DNA of 64,000 bases from Paenibacillus sp. FSL R5-0912 (GCF_000758605.1 NZ_CP009282.1:2480001-2544000); one strand, 5' to 3'; shown: positions 8,306 to 17,394, counted from the stretch's first letter. Program-made: numbers and translations. Notes: generated by a model from the letters alone, not told the origin.

Positions 8306-9424
8306 TTAATTAGGCTTAGTCTGGCGGGATAGATGCTGGCCATAATGAAAAATGCGTTCCAGCGACAGCTTGCGGATCGCCGGCTCATCGAATTTCATCG
8401 GCCTGGAATTGGCCTCGAAGAACCACAGCCCGCCTTCTTCATCGACGCCGAGGTCCATTGACATCTCGCCCAGCATGGTGGCCGAAGCGCGTTCAATCTG
8501 CCGGGCAATCAGCAGCGCCGTGGTGGGGACATTCTTCAGGATGGCCGCAGCCTGCTCTGCTCCGAAGGTTCCCTCCAGCATGCTGGAGGGCTCTTCAATG
8601 CTGCCGCCGCGCGGCACATGGGTAGTGATGCTGCGGGCTCCGGCCAGCCGTGCGCCAATGCCGGTGACCGCCCAGGCGCCACGGCCGTTCTTCTGCAGCA
8701 GCACGCGAAGATCGAAGGGGCGCCCGTGGTGCGCAGCAAGCACAATGGCCTGCTGCACGATGTAGCGGGATACCCCTTTTTCCCTGACGATTCTGGCCCA
8801 CAGACGTTCGATGGACGCGGCTTTGTAGGTCGTGTTCTTCTTGCCGCTCTGGATCTGCAGCCGGTAAGGCAGCATAGCATCCATCCGGTATCTCAGCCGC
8901 ATAATCCCTTTGCCGGCTTTGCCGTTCTCCGGTTTGAGGTAGAGACTGTCGTGATTCTTCAGCATGGCCGTCAGGGTTGCTGCACTGCGCAGACGGCGGG
9001 TCTTGGGCACATGCTTTGAGGTTGCTTTGGATTCCTTGAGCCACTCGAAGAGATTCCATTTATTGAAAAATCTCGGGTTGTACAGCTGGATCTCAGGATG
9101 CTCCAGACATTCCGCTATTTTGCGGGCGACCGGTGCCTTCTCCTCTTCATCGCGGTTCGGAATCCGGTTATAAATCACCTGCGGCAGCGGGACAGGAATG
9201 GAGTACCAGAGCTTGCCGCTGGCAGAGGGGACGAAGCCGTTCACCATCCGCTCCTCCAGCTTCAGGTCGCGGACGGTGACGACATATACCAGATAACCCA
9301 TTTCTTTGCCGGTGCGGATAATATCGCGGAAGTTATTGCGGTTGCCGCGAAACTGCTTCAGCCGGTCACTGGTCGTCAGGATGGCGATAACGGGCTTGCC
9401 GGGGTCAGGGATACGGCTGTTCAC
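8306..9424 (-). CDS. YheC-like ATP-grasp protein, short form (paralogue 4 of 5)
   Basis: A 372-residue YheC/YheD-family protein. It shows the family landmarks in order: an N-terminal strand (ILTTSDR), the LYLKPENGKAGKGIMRL nucleotide-binding loop (about 153-169), FDLRVLLQKNG (about 235-245), a THVPRGGS turn, and the MDLGVDEEGG...FEANSRP metal-binding region (about 325-347). It lacks the extra N-terminal beta domain of the longer paralogues. The start overlaps the stop of the upstream gene by 4 bp (ATGA), indicating translational coupling. Function by family: spore coat-associated ATP-grasp ligase, substrate unknown. Confidence 0.85.
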   Translation of the reverse strand: MNSRIPDPGKPVIAILTTSDRLKQFRGNRNNFRDIIRTGKEMGYLVYVVTVRDLKLEERMVNGFVPSASGKLWYSIPVPLPQVIYNRIPNRDEEEKAPVARKIAECLEHPEIQLYNPRFFNKWNLFEWLKESKATSKHVPKTRRLRSAATLTAMLKNHDSLYLKPENGKAGKGIMRLRYRMDAMLPYRLQIQSGKKNTTYKAASIERLWARIVREKGVSRYIVQQAIVLAAHHGRPFDLRVLLQKNGRGAWAVTGIGARLAGARSITTHVPRGGSIEEPSSMLEGTFGAEQAAAILKNVPTTALLIARQIERASATMLGEMSMDLGVDEEGGLWFFEANSRPMKFDEPAIRKLSLERIFHYGQHLSRQTKPN

Positions 9425-10794
9425 AAGTCATCCCTCCTGCGGAATTTGCTGAGATACAGACAATGCTCCAGGATGTGCTCAATGGAAGCTTTGCCCTCAG
9501 CGCGCAGGGAGGGGTGGCGGAAGATAGAGCGTCCCGGTTTGGCATTGGCCTCGAACATCCAGATATCCTCATCCTGGTCAATCCCGAGATCAAATCCAAT
9601 CTCACCGAGCAGATGCCGGTGCTGGATTTCCAGGGATTCTGCCAGCTTGACGGCTGTTGTTTTGGCGCGCTGCAGCACTTCATCCGATCTTGCGCCGAAG
9701 ACACGGCCCAGTGCCTGCTGCGGTGTAAGCAGGGCGCCGCCGTTCTTCAGGTGGGTGGTGACACTGCCCCGGCCGGCTTTCTTGGCCCCGATGCCGACAA
9801 CTACCCATTGGTTGCTGCCGTTCTTGTGCATATGGAAGCGGAAATCAATCGGGCAGCCGTCAATCTCAATCAGCCGGATCCCCTGCTGAACCACATAATT
9901 CTGCAGGCTCTGTCCGTGACGGCCGCGCAGCATGCGCATCAGGCTGTCGAAGCTGGTGAAGCGCAGCAGCACATTCTTCCCGCTCTTACGGTAACGGGCG
10001 AAGTACCCCTTCTTCGGCAGGTAGGTCAGGCGGTAGATGCCGTGTCCAAGACTGCCTGCGGAAGGTTTGTAATAGACAAAGTGGTGGCGGTCCAGCATAT
10101 CGCGCATCTGTTCTGTGCTGGGATTGCTGTGTGTTTCAGGCACGAAGCGGTTGGCGGCACCGTCATTCTCCAGCAGGCGGTAAACATCCGATTTATTGAA
10201 GAAGCTCCAGTTGAAGTAGGGAATCTTCTTGCGTCCGAACCGCTCCCGCAGCTGGTTGATGTATGGGGAAGTCTCCGCTCTGCGGCTGGGCAGACGGTTG
10301 TAGACGACATCCGGCAGCGGCACCATCTTACGCTCGAATTTGCCGCCGGCCGTGAGGAAATAGCCGTTGACCTGCTCCTGCTGCCAGTCGATGTCACGCG
10401 GCATGAAGGCGAAGATATAGCATTTGTTGCTGCCTTCGCGCAGCAGCTGCTTGATGAAGCCGGTACGGGAGCCAAAAGGCTGTGCCGCGGAGGCGGGCCC
10501 GTCGGAAAGTACGCCGACCAGCGGTCCGAGCTGGACCTCATCATTCTGCAGGTTGCGCAAATAAATGCCGCCTGATTTCGGAACCTTGATTGCGCTCTTC
10601 ACTCCCGAGGCCAGGAAGAGATGCTTGCCGGCGCGTTTGATCGGCTTGATCATCGCCGGGATGGCATCCTTCCCAAGCCGCAGGCGGATGTTTTTCTTGC
10701 CGGATAATTTCAGGCTTTTCATCAGTTCACCCGAGACATAGACAACTCTTTGGGGCTGCTTGGTGAAATGCACATTGCAAAAAGTGAGACCCAT
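9421..10794 (-). CDS. YheD-like ATP-grasp protein, long form (paralogue 3 of 5)
   Basis: A 457-residue YheC/YheD-family protein with an N-terminal beta-rich extension of about 90 residues (includes SGELMKSLKL and a KVPKSGGIYLRNL strand), followed by GPLVGVLSDG and the ATP-grasp core: YYKPSAGSLGHGIYRL (about 242-257), DFRFHMHKNG (about 318-327), a THLKNGG turn, and EIGFDLGIDQDEDIWMFEAN plus KPGR (about 400-424). Its length matches B. subtilis YheD (about 450) rather than YheC. The start abuts the preceding stop with no spacing. Likely function: ATP-dependent ligase acting on a spore surface component; the substrate cannot be read from sequence. Confidence 0.85.
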   Translation of the reverse strand: MGLTFCNVHFTKQPQRVVYVSGELMKSLKLSGKKNIRLRLGKDAIPAMIKPIKRAGKHLFLASGVKSAIKVPKSGGIYLRNLQNDEVQLGPLVGVLSDGPASAAQPFGSRTGFIKQLLREGSNKCYIFAFMPRDIDWQQEQVNGYFLTAGGKFERKMVPLPDVVYNRLPSRRAETSPYINQLRERFGRKKIPYFNWSFFNKSDVYRLLENDGAANRFVPETHSNPSTEQMRDMLDRHHFVYYKPSAGSLGHGIYRLTYLPKKGYFARYRKSGKNVLLRFTSFDSLMRMLRGRHGQSLQNYVVQQGIRLIEIDGCPIDFRFHMHKNGSNQWVVVGIGAKKAGRGSVTTHLKNGGALLTPQQALGRVFGARSDEVLQRAKTTAVKLAESLEIQHRHLLGEIGFDLGIDQDEDIWMFEANAKPGRSIFRHPSLRAEGKASIEHILEHCLYLSKFRRRDDL

Positions 10795-11973
10795 TTATGA
10801 ATCCTCCTTAGGAACGATTGATATCATTCTCCCGTTGAACGGAGCTGCCGGTGAGACAGCTTGTGGTTTGCCGCTTGATGTAAGCAGCAGATGACGCGCA
10901 TAGCGCAGCGGATTCTCGGCGGCGAGCCTAGCAGCCCGGCGGTCGCCCGTCAGCCGGAACACTGTGCGCCCTGGCTTGGAATTAGCTTCAAGCAGATAGA
11001 TTCTTCCTCCGGCATCAATGCCGAAATCGAGACCGAGCTCTCCGAGTCTCCCGCAGGAATCTTCCAGCAGTGGAGGCAGGAGAGCGGCTGCTGAGATCAG
11101 CTCCTCATACAGGCTTCGGCCTGTGTTGCCGTATTCGGCAAGCAGGAAGGGCAGAGCGGGAACCGCGGTTCCCCCGCCGTGGAGATTCGAGGTAAGCGAT
11201 CCCCGGCCTCCCAGACGTACGGCCATACCGGTCATAGACCAGGCGCCGGTACCGTTCTTCTGCATCAGCACCCGCACATCGAACGGCTGTCCTCCGCTGC
11301 CGGTGAGATGCAGATATGGCTGTATGATATAGCGGTGCTGGCCGATGAAGCCGTGGATCCAGTCCAGGCCTTCGTCCAGCGTACCGAAAACATATTGAAA
11401 AGGTTCGTTCAACCGGTCTCTTCCCCGCAGACTCACTCCGCCGCCTTCGCCTTTGCCCAGAAGTACAGCGTGCATGGTGCGTTTGCCGTGGGAGCCTGTT
11501 TTGGGTTTCAGAAAAACACCGTACTCCCTTTCGGCAAGCATGTTGCCGAGTGCTTCACGGCCGCTATAAACCAGAGTTTCGGGCAGTAGGGCAGCGGCTG
11601 TACGGCTGCGCCGCAGGATCTCGTACACGCCCCATTTATCCGGGAGTCCGCGTGACCAGGGGAGACAGCGGGAGAGTACAGCCAGGGCAGCGGCTGCAGT
11701 TCTTTTCTCCTCCGGAGTCCGGTAGAAACAGCGGTTGTAGAGAATATCGGGCGGAGGTGACTGCGCAGGCACCCACTGACCTTCCTGCCAGAGATACCCG
11801 CTGACAGAGGCGCCGTCCTTGGCGACACCTTCCGGATGGAAAACAAGGACCTTCAGATCATACAACGGGGCCGCCCGGCATAGATGACTGCAGAATTCCG
11901 GTTCTGCGATGGGAGGATTCCCGTGGCGACGGCCTGTCATAATGCCAAGGAACCCCATTGCTGTTTCGGTCAT
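10795..11973 (-). CDS. YheC-like ATP-grasp protein, short form (paralogue 2 of 5)
   Basis: A 392-residue YheC/YheD-family protein. Family landmarks: FLGIMTGRR at the N-terminus, VFLKPKTGSHGKRTMHAV loop (about 152-169), FDVRVLMQKNG (about 228-238), SLTSNLHGGGTAVP turn (shared with paralogue 5), and ELGLDFGIDAGGRIYLLEANSKPGR (about 323-347). The C-terminal 25 residues are extra. It lies 10 bp after the first gene of the operon and directly abuts the third. The Gly-rich loop is somewhat altered (HGKR) relative to paralogues, possibly changing nucleotide contacts. Same predicted role as its neighbours. Confidence 0.85.
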   Translation of the reverse strand: MTETAMGFLGIMTGRRHGNPPIAEPEFCSHLCRAAPLYDLKVLVFHPEGVAKDGASVSGYLWQEGQWVPAQSPPPDILYNRCFYRTPEEKRTAAAALAVLSRCLPWSRGLPDKWGVYEILRRSRTAAALLPETLVYSGREALGNMLAEREYGVFLKPKTGSHGKRTMHAVLLGKGEGGGVSLRGRDRLNEPFQYVFGTLDEGLDWIHGFIGQHRYIIQPYLHLTGSGGQPFDVRVLMQKNGTGAWSMTGMAVRLGGRGSLTSNLHGGGTAVPALPFLLAEYGNTGRSLYEELISAAALLPPLLEDSCGRLGELGLDFGIDAGGRIYLLEANSKPGRTVFRLTGDRRAARLAAENPLRYARHLLLTSSGKPQAVSPAAPFNGRMISIVPKEDS

Positions 11974-11983
11974 GATGTCCTCC

Positions 11984-13351
11984 TTATAACCCGGCCAGAT
12001 AGCGGCAGTATAGAATCATTTGTTTGACGGAGGGGCGGATCTTCTGGTCGTTCAGCGGTGTATTGTCGTTCTTGGACGGTTTGGAGTTGACTTCTAGCAG
12101 CCAGATTCTGCCCGACTGGTCCAGCGCAAGGTCGATGCCCAGCTCCCCGAAATGCGCCGGGATATAAGTCTCTACGCCTCTGGCGATCGCCAGTGCTGCC
12201 CGGGGAAGCTGAACCTGGGAGCTTTCCTTCGCTCCGGGCGGTAGATTGCTTTTGCCGATGGCTTCCCGGACCGTACTGAGCGTCCCGCCCCGGGCGAGAT
12301 TAGAGACAAAATGATTACTTCCGGCGGTCCGGGCCACAATGGAGGTGACGCCCCATTTGCCGGTGCCGTTCTTCTGTACGAGTGCCCGGAAGTCCACCGG
12401 CCGCCGTCCAAGCTCCAGCAGGGGCAAGCCCTGCTGAATCTGGTAGCGGGTCGTTTTCATCTTCGGGGCAATGGACCCAAAAAGCTTCGCCAGACTGGGA
12501 TAGCTTTGCTTGCGTGTCCCCAGCGGTGTTGTCGACTGCAGCCGATAGCCGCCGCCGTCTTCTTTGGAGATGCGCAGAATGCCTTTGCCCAGGCTGCCGC
12601 GTACAGGTTTCAGGAACACACTGGGATAATTGCTGCACATTCTTTTCAATACGGCGAAGCCATTCAGGGCATGCGACTCCGGCAAATACCGCTGCAGGGC
12701 GGGATCTTGTGCCAGCGCTTCGAATACCTCTGTCTTGTCAAGGAACTTTTCATTGAAAAAATGAGTTCCGTAGCGGGATTTTACATCCGCCAAAAAATGC
12801 TGTACGCTAGGTTTGTTCTCTACCTTTCGCGTCGTCAGCCGATTGTTGATCACATCGGCCACAGGAAGACTCAGCTTGCGCCAGCCCTCATCGTATACCC
12901 AGCCCTGGATGGTAGTGCTGCGCGTTTCCAGCGCTTCCGGGGTAAAGAAATATACATAGGCGCCCTGTGCATGGCAGGCATTGGTCAGTTCCCGGCAGAA
13001 CATCGTGATCTGGCCGAACACTCTGTCGGGATGCTCGGGATGGTCCCGGCTCACCAGAACTCCAATCATCGGCCCCAGCCGCAGATTGCGGCTGCCTGAA
13101 CTATAGGAAGCGTTAAGCGTGAGGCGCTGCCTTAAGCCCAGCCTGCGCGCCAGCCCTTCGCTTACGCGCAGGCTGTCGGATTTGGGAACCGGAATAACGG
13201 TAACCTCCTGCCGGAAAGAGCCGAAGGTTAGCTGGATTGTTCCGTGCGCCGGTATTTTGAGCCTCTTCATGGATTTGTCGCCTAGCATTACAGCGTTTTC
13301 CTGCAGGATGCCCGAGTGGACCGTTTGGACCGGGATCTTGAGTTGGGACAT
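11984..13351 (-). CDS. YheD-like ATP-grasp protein, long form (paralogue 1 of 5, first in operon)
   Basis: A 455-residue YheC/YheD-family protein counted from the ATG at 13351, which has a GGAAGGAGA ribosome binding site; an in-frame ATG at 13378 lacks one. It has an N-terminal beta domain of about 95 residues (strands around LKIPAHGTIQLTFG and VTVIPVPKSD), then GPMIGVLVSRD and the ATP-grasp core: VFLKPVRGSLGKGILRI (about 238-254), DFRALVQKNG (about 318-327), SNLARGG, and ELGIDLALDQSGRIWLLEVN with SKP (about 405-428). It is the promoter-proximal gene of the minus-strand operon. Regulation is probably by a mother-cell sporulation sigma factor as reported for B. subtilis yhe genes, but no convincing promoter was found here. 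Confidence 0.85.
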   Translation of the reverse strand: MSQLKIPVQTVHSGILQENAVMLGDKSMKRLKIPAHGTIQLTFGSFRQEVTVIPVPKSDSLRVSEGLARRLGLRQRLTLNASYSSGSRNLRLGPMIGVLVSRDHPEHPDRVFGQITMFCRELTNACHAQGAYVYFFTPEALETRSTTIQGWVYDEGWRKLSLPVADVINNRLTTRKVENKPSVQHFLADVKSRYGTHFFNEKFLDKTEVFEALAQDPALQRYLPESHALNGFAVLKRMCSNYPSVFLKPVRGSLGKGILRISKEDGGGYRLQSTTPLGTRKQSYPSLAKLFGSIAPKMKTTRYQIQQGLPLLELGRRPVDFRALVQKNGTGKWGVTSIVARTAGSNHFVSNLARGGTLSTVREAIGKSNLPPGAKESSQVQLPRAALAIARGVETYIPAHFGELGIDLALDQSGRIWLLEVNSKPSKNDNTPLNDQKIRPSVKQMILYCRYLAGL

Positions 13352-13683
13352 CGTGGATCTCCTTCCGGTAGGCAGCATGATGCCGGCAATATGAATCTTT
13401 AGGGTTACATATCATTCATCATATGGAGACATCTGACCCTTGGTGATTGACCTATTCTTTAAAAAGCCGTGCCGGGCGGATTAAATGTCCGGCGGCGGTG
13501 ACCCGTTCAGCAGATGGAGTACAGGTGCAGGCCGCACAGACAGAAGTCTGGCCGCTGGAGGGGGAATAACGTGACCGCGAAATTTGGGCGGATACACAAA
13601 ACTTAAGCGTATGCTTACGAAGCGAGTTTTGCGAAGAAGACTCAGGGAAGCAGATGCTAACAAAACTTTTAGGAGGATTTATA
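13352..13683. other. Divergent intergenic region between yheD-like operon and yheA
   Basis: About 330 bp separating divergent genes, so it should hold both promoters. The last third carries a leader found elsewhere in the window: an inverted-repeat-like run around 13600-13640 ending in ACAAAACTTTTAGGAGG directly before yheA. A CATATGAT box near 13417-13424 on the minus strand resembles a sigma-E/K -10, but there is no convincing -35, so no promoter is claimed. Confidence 0.4.
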
Positions 13684-14028
13684 ATGAACGTAATTGACAA
13701 GGCACATGAACTGGCGAGAGCCATTAAAGACAGCACCGAGGTATCAGATATCACCAGCGCGATGAAAGTGATCGAAGCAGATCCGGAGAGCAAGCTGATG
13801 CTCGACAATTTCCGTCAGAGCCAAATCGAGCTGCAGCAGCAGATGATGAGCGGAGAGATGCCTCCGCAGGAGGAAATGGAGAAGATGGAGAAGCTGTTCG
13901 AGGTGCTTAACCTGAATCTCGGCATCCGCCGCCTGTTCGACGCAGAGCGCCGCCTTAGTGTAGTCATCGAAGATGTGAACAAAATCATCACCGACAGCCT
14001 GTCCCAAATGTACGGCGGACAACAATAA
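13684..14028 (+). CDS. yheA: YheA-like protein, YlbF/YmcA superfamily (UPF0342)
   Basis: A 114-residue, largely alpha-helical protein. It matches the remembered pattern of B. subtilis YheA: a first helix ending in DPESKLMLDNFR, a QxxLQQQMMSGE helix and a C-terminal DVNKIITDSLSQMYG helix. YlbF-family proteins form helical bundles; YlbF and YmcA act with YaaT in RNA processing and competence/sporulation control, whereas YheA itself has no known role. The start is ATG 13684 behind an excellent AGGAGG; an upstream ATG at 13654 would only add leader residues. Its position beside the yheC/yheD-like operon is the same neighbourhood as in B. subtilis. Confidence 0.8.
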   Translation: MNVIDKAHELARAIKDSTEVSDITSAMKVIEADPESKLMLDNFRQSQIELQQQMMSGEMPPQEEMEKMEKLFEVLNLNLGIRRLFDAERRLSVVIEDVNKIITDSLSQMYGGQQ

Positions 14029-14131
14029 GCGCTATAGAAGGGGATTCTCCTGATAATAGCAAGAGGGTGATTTCAGTGCCATTTGGCTCCGGAATCACCC
14101 TCTTTTTGATGCTAAGGCCGACATTTCTAAT

Positions 14132-14707
14132 CTAATCCTGTTTGCCTTCAATGGCACAGAGCAGAATCGCGGCAGCTACGCCAATACGTCTATCGAGTAC
14201 ACCTTTGCGGTCCTCGGAGAAGTCGGCGATAATTTTGGTGACAAAAGGGTTGAAGTTCTGCCGGAAGGCCGGGATGACCATGCCGCCGATCTCCACATTA
14301 TATTTTTGCGGAATCAGAGTAATGACACGCCGCAGAAGCGCCATGAACATACTGTCCTCTTTAATGAATCCGATCTCGGTATCGCCGGTGTCCAGAATCA
14401 CCCATTCATCTTTGATGATAGACTTCAGGCCTTTGCGGCGGAGTGCGCCCAGAGATTTCCCGGTCTCCGAATCATAGACATCATAGGTGGCGCTGAGATC
14501 TATCACTTTGCGGGCTTTAATGCGCAGTAGCTCTCTCTCCATGCTCTCGTCCGTGTACAGGGCGATATCCTCTTTCAGTTTGAACGCCTTCATTTGCGAA
14601 AAGAGCAAAAGTTCCTCCGAACTGTTGTAAATATGCAGCTTTGCCCCCATGACGGAGAATACTTTTTTGCGGATTATGTACTCGGACTGGCCCCAAATGT
14701 TATTCAA
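14132..14707 (-). CDS. LURP-one-related / tubby-like fold protein
   Basis: A 191-residue protein with the alternating strands and final helix of the LURP-one-related (LOR) family, related in fold to tubby and phospholipid scramblase: YIIRKKVFSVMGAKLHIYN, then short strands (VYDSETGKSLGALRRKG, DEWVILD), and a hydrophobic C-terminal helix RRIGVAAAILLCAIEG. It starts with TTG at 14707, eight bases after AGGAGG. No catalytic residues are evident. Bacterial members are of unknown function, possibly membrane-associated. It converges with yheA. Confidence 0.65.
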   Translation of the reverse strand: MNNIWGQSEYIIRKKVFSVMGAKLHIYNSSEELLLFSQMKAFKLKEDIALYTDESMERELLRIKARKVIDLSATYDVYDSETGKSLGALRRKGLKSIIKDEWVILDTGDTEIGFIKEDSMFMALLRRVITLIPQKYNVEIGGMVIPAFRQNFNPFVTKIIADFSEDRKGVLDRRIGVAAAILLCAIEGKQD

Positions 14708-14901
14708 TGTAAATTCCTCCTCTTCATGGCTCCATCATCTCACACTCCCGGCATTCAGGCTAGACTTAACCAGGAGGCAGCGGAATCAGCAAGATGAAAA
14801 ATTAGCAACTTGTCTCATAATCCGAACCTGAAGTTCATAGAGTAGAGATATAGATTCAAGTTCAGCCTGACAACCCTTTAGAACGAAGGAGCGGTTCGAC
14901 A

Positions 14902-15186
14902 ATGAAAAAAAGAAACAAATTCAAGCATTCCGTGTATCTGCTGGCGGCTCTGGCGATGCTGCTGTACGCGCTGCCGAAGCTGTCTTTTCAGAATGGTCCC
15001 GGCTGGGTGCTGGGCTTTGGTATTGTCTGGTGTGCATTTGCCTTCATGGTGATTGCCTCGCACCTGCACTTTATCATCGGAGTGGATGAAGAGAAGCAGA
15101 AACGCCTGGAGGCGGTCCGCAAGGCTAAGCTGGAGCAGTGGCAGGGCCAGTGGAACGAAGAAACCCGGGTGTCCCAGAGATTATAG
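14902..15186 (+). CDS. Small two-helix membrane protein, unknown function
   Basis: A 94-residue protein with two hydrophobic helices (about residues 10-27 and 34-55) and a charged, probably coiled C-terminal tail (EEKQKRLEAVRKAKLEQW). The AAGGAG ribosome binding site lies ten bases before the ATG. The family was not recognised. It is a stand-alone gene followed by a GC-rich inverted repeat at 15220-15260. Confidence 0.65.
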   Translation: MKKRNKFKHSVYLLAALAMLLYALPKLSFQNGPGWVLGFGIVWCAFAFMVIASHLHFIIGVDEEKQKRLEAVRKAKLEQWQGQWNEETRVSQRL

Positions 15187-15398
15187 GATTTGGCCGGCGC
15201 CTATAGGCAAGCTGAAGTGGCTCACCCCCTGTCTCGCGAAAGCTGCGGACCGGGGGTGAACTGTGTTATAGCTATATTCAAGGCTGTACTTATGCATGCA
15301 TTATGTGTGTGTTGTTCTAAGTGCGGCTGCCCTTAATCGCCTCTGGTATCGCTTGTCATACAGTTGACATATCTCTTGAAAGAAGCATACCCGTTCTG

Positions 15399-15427
15399 TT
15401 GTACTCCGCTGTAACCAGCGTTATAAT
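15399..15427 (+). promoter_or_regulatory. Sigma-A promoter of ytoI
   Basis: TTGTAC (15399-15404), a 17-bp spacer and a perfect TATAAT (15422-15427), about 40 bp before the TTG start of ytoI. Confidence 0.7.
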
Positions 15428-15468
15428 GGGTACAGAATAGTACAGATCGGGGTATGGGGGTGTAACAG

Positions 15469-16803
15469 TTGGAAGGTCAAGGCGATAATATTACAAAGCA
15501 TGAACAACTGCTGCAGCATATTGAAAGTCTGAAGGTGGGAACGAAGATCTCCGTCCGCAAGCTGGCCAAGGAAATGGGCGTCAGTGAAGGTACAGCATAC
15601 CGTGCCGTGAAGGAAGCGGAGAACCTGGGAATCGTTATTACCAAGGAGCGGATCGGTACGGTCCGGGTAGAAAAAAAGCCGCGCAATATTTCTGATCAGC
15701 TTACGTTTGGAGATGTAGTGGACATTGTCGAGGGACATGTCCTCGGCGGAGCGGAAGGTCTGAACAAACATCTTCATAAATATGTGATTGGCGCGATGAA
15801 AGTGGATGCCATGATCCGTTATATCGATGCCGACAGCCTGCTGATCGTGGGTAACCGTGATGATGTGCATTCGCTTGCACTGGAGCAGGGGGCAGGGGTG
15901 CTAGTAACTGGTGGCTTCGGTACCAGCCGAGAGGTGAAGGCGCTGGCGGATGAACTGGACCTGCCGGTGATTTCTTCCCGGCATGATACGTTTACAGTAG
16001 CTTCAATGATTAACCGGGCGATTTTTGACCGGCTGATCAAGAAGAAGATTATGCTCGTGGAAGATATTGTGGAGGGCAAGCCGCGCCTGAATACGCTCAA
16101 AATCTCCAGTACAGTCGGCGAATTACGCGAATTGTCCCTCTCGAGCGGTGAGCAGCGCTTCCCGGTGACCGACGAGTGGAATCGGGTCATCGGTATCGTG
16201 GGCCGCCGCGATGTGGAGGAGCTCGCAGAAGGGCAGAGCATCGAGAAGGCCATGGTCCGCAGCCCGGTGACCGCTGCACTGCAGACCTCCCTGGCTTCGG
16301 CAGCGCAGATTATGATGTGGGAAGGGATCGACTTCCTGCCGATCGTGGACCGTAACCGCAAGCTGGTCGGCTCGCTGACCCGCAGGGAAGTGCTGCAGAG
16401 TCTGCGTGATGCCAGCAACCAGCCGCAGCTCGGGGAGACCTTCGATCATCTGATCTGGAACGGTTTTGCCGATGAGCGCGATGAGGAAGGCAAGCTGTTC
16501 TTCCACGGCTTCATCACACCGCAGATGGCAACAGATCTTGGGACGATTTCGGAAGGGATATTGTCCACACTGATGACCCTTTCCGCATTTAAGGCGGCCA
16601 AGGACATCACCGGCAATGACTATGTGCTGGATAACATGTCCACCTATTTCATCCGCCCGGTGCAAATCGAGCATTCCATTATCGTCATGCCGAAGCTGCT
16701 GGAGATCAGCCGCCGTACCTGCAAGCTGGAGATTGAAATCAGTCACATGGAGACCATTGTGGCCAAGGCCGTCCTGATGCTGCAGTCGATTGACCACGGT
16801 TAA
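15469..16803 (+). CDS. ytoI: YtoI: HTH, DRTGG, CBS-pair and hot-dog domain protein
   Basis: A 444-residue multidomain protein. An N-terminal winged-helix segment (about 5-70, VRKLAKEMGVSEGTAYRAVK) is followed by a DRTGG domain (about 75-185, GVLVTGGFGTSREV), two CBS motifs (about 190-310, a nucleotide-binding pair) and a C-terminal hot-dog thioesterase-like domain (about 320-444). The layout and position upstream of the ytpI-ytrI-ytrH-dnaE block match B. subtilis YtoI. It is probably a ligand-sensing transcription regulator; the ligand is unknown. Translation begins with TTG behind a GGGGGTG sequence. Confidence 0.85.
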   Translation: MEGQGDNITKHEQLLQHIESLKVGTKISVRKLAKEMGVSEGTAYRAVKEAENLGIVITKERIGTVRVEKKPRNISDQLTFGDVVDIVEGHVLGGAEGLNKHLHKYVIGAMKVDAMIRYIDADSLLIVGNRDDVHSLALEQGAGVLVTGGFGTSREVKALADELDLPVISSRHDTFTVASMINRAIFDRLIKKKIMLVEDIVEGKPRLNTLKISSTVGELRELSLSSGEQRFPVTDEWNRVIGIVGRRDVEELAEGQSIEKAMVRSPVTAALQTSLASAAQIMMWEGIDFLPIVDRNRKLVGSLTRREVLQSLRDASNQPQLGETFDHLIWNGFADERDEEGKLFFHGFITPQMATDLGTISEGILSTLMTLSAFKAAKDITGNDYVLDNMSTYFIRPVQIEHSIIVMPKLLEISRRTCKLEIEISHMETIVAKAVLMLQSIDHG

Positions 16804-16910
16804 AACGCTCAAATATATACATTTAGCAATAGTGTAGGCATACATGCAGTCTTCGCACAGAAAATGAATACAGAACGAATAATATCGACAAGTGCAGACG
16901 AATCAGAATC

Positions 16911-16940
16911 GAATACAGACGAATACAGACGAATACAGAC
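16911..16940. repeat. 10-bp tandem repeat, three perfect copies
   Basis: GAATACAGAC occurs three times in a row directly before the ytoI terminator, with degenerate copies upstream. Confidence 0.9.
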
Positions 16941-16941
16941 T

Positions 16942-16991
16942 AAATAGACCAGGCTATCCTGTAGTAACCGGGAGAGTAACCTGGTCTATTT
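16942..16991 (+). terminator. Terminator after ytoI
   Basis: A 12-bp stem (AAATAGACCAGG and its complement) around a 26-nt loop; the 3' arm ends in TCTATTT. It may act in both directions. Confidence 0.6.
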
Positions 16992-17168
16992 GCATTAGGG
17001 ACTAACTAGGGGAATTGCGGCAAGCCATAGAATAGCTGGTTGGATTAATGGCTGCGAAGCTAAGAAGCTGAACGGCTGAAAAAGCTGAATACTATATGGG
17101 CGACGGGCTGGGAATCTGGTTACATGGACACTGAGTGGATAGGTCTCTATTATGAGCAGCGGGCAGCA

Positions 17169-17350
17169 AGTGGAAAAAGGGTATCTAATTGTCCCGAACT
17201 CCCCAATTTTGGAACAATAAGTGGAAAAAGGACATCGAATCCGCCGGAATCTACACCAGGGGAGGAAAGCGGACGAAATAAGTGCCTTTTTTCCAACTGC
17301 TCCCCTGAAAGGTAGGGCTTGGCCAGTAATAAGTGTACAATTTCCACTTC
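17169..17350. repeat. Dispersed AGTGGAAAAAGG element, direct and inverted copies
   Basis: AGTGGAAAAAGG begins at 17169 and again at 17220, 51 bp apart, each followed by a related ATCTAAT/ATCGAAT stretch. Inverted versions follow (TTTTTTCCAACT near 17286 and TTTCCACTT near 17341). The pattern suggests an intergenic repeat family rather than coding sequence. Confidence 0.6.
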
Positions 17351-17394
17351 GCATAGTTCTACCGGAGAGCCGAGTGAGGGAGATGCTGCGATTT

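Noticed and set aside
13385-13430. Sigma-E/sigma-K promoter for the yheD-like operon
   Set aside because: CATATGAT on the minus strand looks like a -10, but no -35 at an acceptable distance was found, so no feature is claimed.
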